A stretch of 64,000 bases of DNA, taken from the NCBI RefSeq assembly GCF_028009165.1, contig NC_079241.1:1426001-1490000 (forward strand), written 5' to 3'. Position 1 is the first letter of the stretch, and every line of letters begins with the position of its first letter. The stretch is from Akanthomyces muscarius. Lineage: Eukaryota; Ascomycota; Sordariomycetes; Hypocreales; Cordycipitaceae. Shown piece after piece: positions 34,661 through 43,825 of this stretch. A program made the position numbers and the translations under genes. The notes under the pieces are model-generated. The model saw only the letters and a list, made by a program, of their open reading frames with translations. It ran no database searches and was not told the origin of the DNA.

Positions 34661-36080
34661 ATCCTTTTGCAGACCAGCACCTCTGCTGCGCTGTGGCTAA
34701 TTAATTACCGTGGCACACAAATAGGTACTCTTTGCCCTGGGGCCCGGTGCCACGTTCCTGCCCATCATCCAGTAATCATTGCCACTCATCCACTGAACCA
34801 CTAAAACACCCTCTCAAACTGTCAATCCAATCCCACAACTCCTTTTCTCTGCTGTGCCTTGTGTTGTTACTCGACACACCCTGTCACTACAGGGCTCTCC
34901 CGAGGGGTCTCGATCGCACATTGTTCCGCCACACCTCTTGACTGTGGGTCAGACCAAGCCTGCCCTTTCGACATTTTGCCAGCTCTTTTGGCTGAGGCGT
35001 TCCTCTTCACGAACTTTCTCCTCTTCTTCTTTCATAAACCATTTCACGCGACACTAAACCTCTCCGTATTCCTCATCACTCAAACAGCCTTTCGGCCTCC
35101 TAACCCTGAACAAACGAACCCGCCTCGACACACAGTCTTGCTCGCTCGCAGCCAATCCACCAGCACCATCCACCAGCACCTCACACCAGCACCGGCCACA
35201 CCGGCGTCCGGCAATCTTCACTCGCCGTTTGACAGCGACACATTCGCGCACCAACTTGCTCTACCAACAGCACAGAATCGCTAGATACGAGAGCCGCCGC
35301 ATTCATCTTCTACCATTTTTCCTCTCGGCAAGGCCTATATTTCGCCTGTCGCAGTATTCAGTCGCGCCTCCATACACTAGTGCTCACCTCACGCCTATCC
35401 ACGCCGAGAACACAACGATCGACGCTTGACGACAAGACTTGATTCTGCGGCTCCCAAATCCTCGCCAAATACGCAGTCAATTGTTTGAAACCAAAGAATA
35501 TCATATTTTGACAGCGAACACCTAGCTATTCAGCCACCGCATATCTCGATCTTCGATTCGGCACATCGACAGTTCATCAATATCGTGTCCTTCTGCTAGT
35601 CGCTATTTTTCGGGTTGTCACTGGTAACATCTGCGCTCGCAGAATCAACCACTCGCCAGGTAAGTCAAAGTCACTATTTACCTCTTTTGCCCGCCTTGCC
35701 GTGCGTACTGGCGATGCTTGCACCAACACGCAGAGCGATCGCGATGACTTTCATCACCGTCCAATCACGCCCGCCCACACTACCACCTTGACCCACCTTC
35801 ACCCTAACCGCATTCCCCCGCTACTGCAATTGCAGCCCATTTAGCTAACCAGTGATGTTATCTTTCTAGGCAGTTCTATCACTGTAGGAGGAACAGACTG
35901 AGCTCCGCCGCTGACGACAGCGACGTCACTTCCACTAGGCCTTGGACCCTTGCTTTGCGCTCAGTGGTTCGCGCGCTCCATCCAGGGTTTCCATCGCGAT
36001 CCAGGGCAAAATCGAACCATGTTCGAGGCCTCTTCGAATTTTTCTCATCGTTAAATCATCTTCGGATGGAATAGCAAACC
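34661..36080 (+). promoter_or_regulatory. long 5' leader of frq, ATG-free then uORF-bearing
   Basis: From the ATG at 34652 to 35713 the plus strand contains no ATG, although about 16 would be expected in random sequence. The stretch is rich in C and T with CACCAGCACC-type words, as expected of an untranslated leader. A leader intron follows at 35660-35869 (GGTAAGT donor, GCTAAC branch, TTTCTAG acceptor). After it, two very short upstream ORFs precede the main start: 36019-36054 (11 codons plus stop) and 36066-36074 (Met-Glu-stop). The transcription start is not determined; the ATG desert suggests it lies between about 34660 and 34900. Confidence 0.6.
35660..35869 (+). other. predicted intron in the frq leader
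   Basis: This 210-nt segment has a consensus GTAAGT donor, a GCTAAC branch-point word near 35844 and a TTTCTAG acceptor. All the upstream ATGs between 34653 and 36018 lie inside it (35714, 35744 and 35855). The first opens a 25-codon frame closed at 35789-35791. Splicing would therefore remove these upstream starts, and retention would expose them. Confidence 0.6.
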
Positions 36081-39049
36081 ATGCAAACAGCGACAAATGG
36101 CCCTGAAAGAGCCGCTCCACTCTCCTCTCACCCGCGCAGGGCTTCGCCCGCCAACTCCCTCACGCTGCAGAATCATTTTGGCCTCAACCGCGATGCCTCA
36201 CTCCGCGCTAGCCTGGGCTCCGCACGCTCGAAGCCAAGCAACGTCCACTCCCCGCGCCGAAACTCATCGGGTGACAGTCATAAAACTGGCCAGAGCGATC
36301 CAAAGAAGTGGTTTGATCGCTCAAATGAGAATCCGACCGCAACATTCGACTCTAATGTAATGGAAGGTATGCACACACAATTGCGGCAAGGAAAAAAAAT
36401 TATTGATTGCGAGTATGATTGCTAACTTGACCGCGCCTCTCAGTCGACCCTCCATTTTTCCTCAAAGGCTCTGAATCATCTACCGAAGACAGAGTCGGCT
36501 ACAAAAATCTAGCCATTCCTCAGCATCTTCAACCACGCCCACAAGAAACGCAAAGCAGCAGTGCCGACGACTATCGTAGCGTAATCGATGACTTGACAGT
36601 CGAGATTCAGAAACTCAAGGATGAGCTTAAACGCTACAAGCAACGTGGGCCCGATACCTTGCGCAAGGATCAGCTGTTCGAGATCAAATTCCACGGCCTG
36701 CCTAAGCGAAAAAAGCGCGAGCTAGAGACGACGCTCCGCGAATTCGCCGCCAACCTGGGTGACTCTTCCTCGGTCTCTTCGCCACAGCAGAAGAAGTCAT
36801 CGCACGACAAGCTGAATTCAGGATCTGGCTCGAAGCATGCATCATCATCATCTGGTTCTCATGCCCGCCCGGTTGACTCGGCTTATGCCTCCATGTCAAC
36901 AGGTGCCCACTCTTCACGCGCATCGCTTGGTCGTCACGGTAGCAACCAGAGCGGCATCAGATCATCCGAGCAGAAGGTAGAAAGCTATCTTCGCGACATC
37001 CCCGAAGGCCTCTACCCGAAGCACGTTGCCATGACAGATAAGGACAGAAAGAAGGTCGTTGTTCGTCGACTAGAGCACCTCTTTACCGGACCGATCAATA
37101 ATCGTCACGGTCGCCGGCAGTTGCCCCTACACACTGTTCCTCATCAGCCTGCGTCGGAAGCTGCACTGGCTCCGCCCTCCATTCCTACCCTTACATGGGA
37201 AGCTGCACAGCCGCAGCAGCCGCAGCAGACGACTGACAAGTCGGAACCGGCCCGTGAGGCCCGTATTCTCCCGCCCGGAAGCTCGAGTAAGAAGAGCCGA
37301 TCCCGGGACAATGGTTCGGCTTCGAACTCGAATGGAGATCAAACAGAGTCCACGGGCAATGGCACAAATGGCTCACCGCCCGATCGATCGCCTCCTGAAC
37401 AGCGGCCAACTCGGCCAAATGACCTTGATCCTGACCGCGCCCAAATTCCTGCTGACAATATGGAATATATTCGACATCTGGGACTGGTCCCTCCAGAACT
37501 TCTCCCCGACGCGACCCAGGAAACCCCAGATGTCGCGCCCGATGCCGAGGGTTGGGTGTACTTGAACCTGCTTTGCAGCTTGGCGCAGCTGCACATGATC
37601 AATGTGACTCCAGATTTTGTTCGTGCTGCGGTCGCTGAGATGAGTACAAAGTTCCAGTTGTCGCCTGACGGCCGCAAAATTCGATGGCGCGGTGGATCAG
37701 AAGGCACCAAACTTACGAGCGACAGCTCCATCGACAGCTCTGAGATGAGCGAGCGACCAAGCAACGTTGTTTCCAAGGATTCGAAGAAGTCAAAGCGCAA
37801 GCGCCAAAAGGTTTGCCACTTTACAGGGGACTCTGGCATCTCCTGTAAGGACAATTCCAAGTTTCGTCCCCAGGTCTCTTCCTCGTCGGACGGCTTTCAC
37901 TATAAGCCGCTCTTCGTTCGACAAGACTCCCCGAACGGTGTAGTATCCTTTGACGACACTCTGTCATCGTTTGGTCCAGTTGAAGATAGCAATTTGGGCG
38001 AGTCGAGATACGACCTCAGTGGTTCGGGCTCATGGAACCGAAAGAAACGTCGTCGTGATGGCGCGGTCATCTATTATGGCGGTGCACCTTTCTGCACCGA
38101 CTTGTCTGGCGATCCGGGCGATGTTTCGCCAACCGCCTACATGATGTCGAGTGGACAGAACGCAACCGCCAGCTCACCACAACCACGTCGACCGCTGTAT
38201 AGGTCACCATCTGGATCGAGTATCGGTATTCGACCGCTCAGCCATCCGATACCTCCTGTCTCTTCCGCTGCGCCGATGGAGATCGACCACGCTGAAGACC
38301 CTCCTGGCTTCACTACGGACTCTGGCGACGAAACTACTGACGCCGACATTGAATTTTCCTGGTCGGATGAGCCTCAATATCTCGAGGTTCACCCGCTTGA
38401 ACCGTGTGGGCTGGGCGGTGTTTTGCCTGACGATCATTTTATGGTGGTTGTTACCACCAAGCGACCAAAGGAGGATGCGGCAGGTGCTATCACCAAGTAC
38501 GATCAAGGTAGCCGGATCGAAACAACTGACAACATTATTGCGAGATTGGCGGTTATGTCGACGTCATCACCGGCAGCACAGCAATCAAGGCAATCGTCGC
38601 GATGCAGCACCCCTGGTGTGGAAATCGAGTACACATCAGGCCGTATCAAAAGACTCACACCTGTACCGCTACCACCACCCGTTATCTTTTTCCCGCCGTT
38701 CAGCAGTGACGACTCATACGACTATGAAGACATGTCGGATTCGGACCCACAGTCACAATCTATGCCGCTGATTTCAGAAGGCCTGTTGAGCCGCAGAGGC
38801 TTGGAACAGTCGGACGATTATCCAGACGGTGTGGATCTGAGCAGTGGCGACGAGGAGGGAGATGACCCCGATGATGAATCTGGAGCGGAGCGTATGTACG
38901 ACATACCATCCAGTGATGATGTGCCCGACATTATCCCACTGGAACAAATTCCGCGTCATTCTATCGGCAGTTCGGTGGCTGCCGCAGGAACGCCGCGAGG
39001 GCGGACCAAGAGTGCATCCAGCAGCGACGATGAAGATGAAGACGAGTGA
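36081..39049 (+). CDS. frq: FREQUENCY (FRQ), circadian clock protein
   Basis: FRQ is the negative element of the fungal circadian oscillator. It dimerises, binds FRH and casein kinase 1, and inhibits the White Collar complex. Exons 36081-36366 and 36444-39049 join through a 77-nt phase-1 intron, giving 963 residues (Neurospora FRQ is 989). Recognisable blocks are [13 protein letters not shown], the coiled coil near 135-165 ([20 protein letters not shown]), [18 protein letters not shown], the first kinase-docking region near 275-312 ([20 protein letters not shown]), the second near 430-500 ([20 protein letters not shown]), a nuclear localisation signal near 545 (KKSKRKRQK), acidic Ser-rich PEST-type segments, and a C-terminal block ending [20 protein letters not shown]. 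Met94 lies right before the intron and could start a short isoform. Two upstream ORFs and a leader intron precede it. Confidence 0.96.
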
Positions 39050-40547
39050 GCGGAGATGCAAGAGCCGAAGTGCGGGGGGACGAACCATGGAAAGGAGTGG
39101 AGGGAGTATTGAATTTACTTTGTAAAGAGGTTTGAAAGCTTGAAGCGTTGACGACTTTGACGTTGAAAATTAGCCAGCGATGGCTGGTACGCGTGGCTTT
39201 GTCATTTTCCGAATGAGCAGGTCGCGGCTTGTCGACATATTGATTTGGAAATTAGTGTTTGGGAACTAGCAAGGCGTTTACTGGGTGTTTTGATGCATTT
39301 TATTTTCCTGTCGCCAGTTCAGGCCCTCGTTTTACTCATGATTCCCCGGCGGCGGCCTTTGGAGAAGACGGCCACGCGAACAAATGTGTTGAGTGTATTG
39401 TTAGCAAAGGAGGAGCAGCACAAAGAATGGACAGCTTATAACAGCAGGCAAAGTACCACCTGCGGTATTAGAGAAAGTTGACTTGTGCAAATGAACTCGA
39501 TGAGACGCAAGCTGAATGAGGATGCTCGTGACATGTGCGGAGAATTGAAATGTGATCTATACATGGTCGTGTGAATTAAAGTGTAACTAGTGCACGATGT
39601 AGAAGTTGGACAGTGCGGGGGTCCAGCGTGCACGTTCCGTTTCCGATGGAATAGAGGTGCCGTTCACTCGAATGTATCTACAGTAGAAGACTGCTGCAAG
39701 TGATGATGAGTGTGTGCTCCTCAAGAGCTACCTAGCAGCACACATCACACAATGTATCCCGCGATGAGCCATCACACCCGGTAGTGGCAAAGAGCGACAG
39801 CGCAGTGTGGTGCCTGCTGCAGCCTACAGGTTCCAGAGGGTGGAACGAGTCCGGAGCACAGGCAAGGCAGAACGAAATGGGGCATCCGAGCACCCGCAGC
39901 AGCTCAAATATGGGTGATCGGTGTCGGCTCACGAAACTGATGTGTACTTTTTAACATGACGGCAGATTGTGATTAGCTCTAGAAGTATACATTCACGACG
40001 ACGTGGAACATGTGTTTCTATTTCTTGTTGTTGCTCAAGATTGAGCATCTTTGAGCGTGGCGGCTTGGATGCGCCTTTTCAGGCAGGCATGGGCCCGCAA
40101 CCCGTCCGGGCCAGCCGCAACCGACGCCTCCCTGCAGTGGCTGCACAGGCCGCCCAAGCTGCCCTTCTCCAGGGCAAGACAGACGGGCAAAGAGACTTGC
40201 GCAAGCCTGGACCGGGCTTTTCTTGGGCGGCAAACACGGCCCAATGTAGGTACCTAGGTACTTGCTGGGGTGCTAAAAGGACCCTGGGGCCTGGGCTTGG
40301 GGTGCATGTCCCTTGCAAAGACAAACATGTCGTCCCCCCATGGGCATGCCATTCTTTCTTCTGTCACTCATTCATTCCCTTTCGACCTTTTCACAGACGC
40401 AAGCTCTCGCCATGCAACAGCCGTGGCCCAACGTCTTTCTCTAATTCATTCATTCTCTGGGAGAGCGATTCCTCTGTTTTCCCCTCCGCTTAAATCTTCT
40501 CTTCTTCTCTTCTCTTCTCTTTTATCCCGCGTCCTCAATATTCAATC
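39050..40547. other. intergenic region, frq 3' side to prenylcysteine oxidase
   Basis: These 1.5 kb include the frq 3' untranslated region and the promoter of the next gene. A CTTCT/CTTTT pyrimidine tract lies at about 40497-40524, just upstream of the next ATG, a common core-promoter feature in filamentous fungi. Open frames here are short and unconvincing. No frq antisense gene can be shown from sequence alone. Confidence 0.5.
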
Positions 40548-42482
40548 ATGGTAGCCACTTTAGCTCACTGGGTGGTCGTCTTTACCAGCTTGGCCGGCGC
40601 GCTGGGTGCGGCGCCGCCACGCAAAACTCGTGACCGTGAATCGGTGCGAAATGTAGCCATTATCGGTACGTCGATTTCTTTTTTTTTTTTTTTTTTTGGA
40701 GAATGCCTCTGTTGTTTGAGATTCTGGATCTACAAACATGAGTAAAATACGACGCCACCGAGCATGTGACAGTGACAACCTTCCCCGTGGGGTACCATGT
40801 CGACAACAACAATTGTACCTCAAAAACAGCATTGCTAATATGAGCTCTACATCGCAGGAGCTGGAGCTGCCGGTGCATCAGCTGCGTATCACCTCAGCCA
40901 ATACGCGCGCGACGAAGACCTCCCCATCAACATTACCATCTTCGAAAAGACGCCCCGCGTTGGCGGCCGTACACTCACCGTGCACGCCTACGATGACCCG
41001 ACATCCGGGGAGCTGCCCGTCGAGCTCGGCGCTTCCATCTTTGTCACAGCCAATCGCATCATGCATGATGCCGCCTTGCGATTCAACCTGACGCTCGACG
41101 ATCCGATGCCATCCAACAAAGGCGACCTGACCATCATCTGGGACGGCGAGAACATCGTCTTCGAGACGACCGAGGGCGGCAGCTCCTGGTGGTGGGAGGC
41201 GGCGCGTATGTGGTGGCGCTACGGCATGAGCCCCTACCGCGCCGTCAGCCTGGTCAAGACGGTTGTCGGCACGTTCTTGAAGCTGTACGATCCGCCCTTC
41301 TTCCCGTTCCGCTCGCTCACACAGCGCGCCTACGAGCTCGGCCTCGAGCGCGTCACCGGCGTCACCGGTGAGCAGTTCCTGGCAGACGCCAAAGTCAACG
41401 AGGACTTTTGCCGACATGTTCTGCAGCCGGCCACGCGCGTCAACTACGGCTCCAACCTGGCGCACATTCACGGGTTGGAAACAATGGTCTCGTTTGCGAC
41501 GGACGGTGCCGTGGCCGTCCGGGGCGGCAACTGGCAGATATTCGACAAGATGATCGAGGCTAGCGGTGCCAACTTCTACCGCAACGCCACGGTCGAGGCC
41601 ATCAACTTCAAGCCCGAAGGTCCTAACAGTGTTGCTCGCGCGTTGAAAAAGTATGCCATTTCCGTGGTGGACAACCAGGCTGTCCGGACGGCCTTTGATG
41701 ATGTCATCATCGCCACGCCCTGGCAATACAGCAACATCTCTGCGGGCAGAGGCATCATCACACATAAGATTGACAAGATCCCTTACAAGGAGCTGCACGT
41801 TGTCTTGTTCACGTCTCCGTACAGGCTGCGCACCGACATGTTTGGGCTGCCGCGCGGAGGCACGCCGCCGTCGAATATCTACACGACTCTCAAGGCGGGC
41901 AGTGCAGCTGATCCAGACAACGTGGTGGGCGATACGGGCTTCTTTTCCCTGAGCACACTGCGAACCGTGGTGAATCCGACGACGCAGCAGGCCGAATACC
42001 TGTACAAGCTCTTTGCGCCCAAGGAGGTGGCGCCTGTGTTCCTGGACAGCTTCTTTGACAGCGACTGGAAGGACAAGCAGCAGCAGATGGCTGAAGGACA
42101 GGAACAAATCATGGACGGCGGCGCGGAGCCGAACAAGGTGACGTGGTACCACATGCAAAAGTTCAATCCGTACCCGGTCGAGCTCCCGCGGGTCACGTTT
42201 CAGGACCCAATTGTGGGCAACGGTATCTACTACACGTCGGGCATCGAGAGCTTCATCTCGACCATGGAGACGAGCGCGCTGATGGGCAAAAACGTGGCGC
42301 GGCTGCTGGCCGACGACATGGCGGGCAACGCGGGCAGCGGCGGCGCGTACGTGAACCCGTACCGGGGCCAGCCGACGACGAGCCGGCAACAACAGCAGCA
42401 GCAGCAGCAGCAGCGACGGGAGGACTTTTTCCAGAGCATGGAGAATGACCTGGATGATTTGATGATGATGGACGAGTTATAA
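40548..42482 (+). CDS. prenylcysteine oxidase (prenylcysteine lyase)
   Basis: The product is a FAD thioether oxidase that cleaves farnesyl- or geranylgeranyl-cysteine released during turnover of prenylated proteins. Exons 40548-40665 and 40858-42482 join through a 192-nt phase-1 intron, giving 580 residues. A signal peptide (HWVVVFTSLAGALGA) directs it to the secretory or vacuolar route. The splice restores the dinucleotide fold VAIIGAGAAGASAAYHLSQ, followed by the second FAD motif (IFEKTPRVGGRTLTVHAYDD) and ELGASIF. The C-terminal prenylcysteine lyase domain includes YPVELPRVTFQDPIVGNGIY and YYTSGIESFISTMETSALMG. A polyglutamine run of nine (42391-42417) lies near the end. The intron contains a T19 tract at 40679-40697. 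Confidence 0.93.
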
Positions 42483-43825
42483 ATGGGCTACGCAATTGGT
42501 ACCCTTTCTTTTTGTGCCCAAAAGGCAGGATGGGTTACGAGATGGGATCACGGGTTTGGAGTATGGCGGACTTTCATTGCAACGCTCATTTTTGTCAGTT
42601 TTTATTTCTTTTATTTTTAGCGATATATTCCCCAGGTAGACTGTAAAATCAGTCCAGTCTACCGTTTGATAGATTGTCAAATGTACTCTTCCACTTTATT
42701 CTTCTACACTGGCAAGGAGTCACTGGTAACACAGCATATTAGCAACATATGTTTTTATTTGCTTTCCTTTTAGTGATGTACTACTAAAGTAGATTGTCAA
42801 GCAGTCCGGTCTACCGTTTGATAAATTGTCACCTATACTCTCCTACTTTTGTACTTTTACACTAATAGGGTGCTCGCTAGTAGTACAGCATGATAGCATG
42901 CACAGCAGGTATTTTTGGGGTGGCAAAGAAGTTGGCATCAAGAGTGTAGCGCAGTTACGTCACCGGTTGGATGTTCTTTTTTTTTTTTTTGAGTTTTTGA
43001 GTTTTTGAGTTTTTGCGTTTAACAGCGCGGCCGAACAGGTTCCAAAACACGCAGCAACACGTAAACACGCTAAATGGCAATGGCTTGGCTATAAAACCGG
43101 CAGGCAGCAGAGCTAGGCAGCAGAAGCACAAATATGGGCAGCATTTGATTCGCCAATACTTTGATGAACAAATCGGAATGGTTCACAGGGCTGGCTGGTT
43201 TCATGACTGGGAATGATTATTATTTTGGGCTGTCACAAGCCAGTGACTGTAAAGGCAGAGCTTGATTGGACCCGTTGCTAGGCGGGGTGGCAAATAATTG
43301 TTTTCTTTTAAGCGAACCTGTTATCATGTACAGCTGCCCGCAACAATCTACACCTTTTTCTTCCTTGGACAGGCCACAGGAGTGTCAAGTCTTGCTGTGT
43401 GTCTCTTACAAGCCACAGCGACGATAGCCAAGGCATTTATTACATCATCCGGTTTTATTCTTCTACCAGTATCCCTAGCAGCGTTTGCGGCGGCCGCCCA
43501 CAGAACCCTTGCCCCACCAAGACGTCAAGCTAGGTAGGTAGGCTGTTGCACCGGCACCACCGACACAGGCCACTACACCCCTCCACGGCAACCATTTTGT
43601 TTTATTTCTTCCCCCTCTTCATACTTGCACCAGGGCATCTGCGTATCGCTTGCGAGGCAAGACGACTTTCGAACTACCGATTCTTCTCGGAACTACAGAG
43701 ACCGTCTCTCTACCCGAAATACTGGTGTCGACGCAGGAGTCTCTCTTGTCCCTTGCCTAGGTACCCTCTGCGCCTAGCGACCAGATAAACACAAACAAAA
43801 GCTTCACCCCACCTTGGCGGACAGC
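42483..43825. other. intergenic region, oxidase to VID27
   Basis: This 1.3-kb region begins with a diverged tandem duplication (listed separately) and an A/T-rich stretch with a GAGTTTTT tandem repeat near 42988-43016. The remainder up to the VID27 start is GC-richer and pyrimidine-rich near 43560-43640. No gene is seen. Confidence 0.5.
42599..42898. repeat. diverged tandem duplication of about 145 bp
   Basis: Two adjacent copies can be aligned by eye: about 42599-42745 and 42751-42898. Shared landmarks in order are TTTTTATTT, a TTTTAG(C/T)GAT word, (G/A)GTAGA(C/T)TG, CAGTCC(A/G)GTCTACCGTTTGAT and ACAGCAT. Where the copies differ in the well-aligned part, most changes are transitions. The first copy also contains a perfect 9-bp inverted repeat, GGTAGACTG at 42635-42643 and CAGTCTACC at 42655-42663, which is damaged in the second copy. 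Confidence 0.7.

Noticed and set aside
33950..34804. 284-codon open frame upstream of frq
   Set aside because: It has no domain, odd composition and no splice or start context. It lies just before the ATG-free leader, where a promoter is expected.
40878..42392. 504-codon open frame antisense to prenylcysteine oxidase
   Set aside because: It mirrors the sense codons (many GCC/GGC), has an Arg/Val/His-rich low-complexity composition, and the sense strand encodes a clear enzyme.
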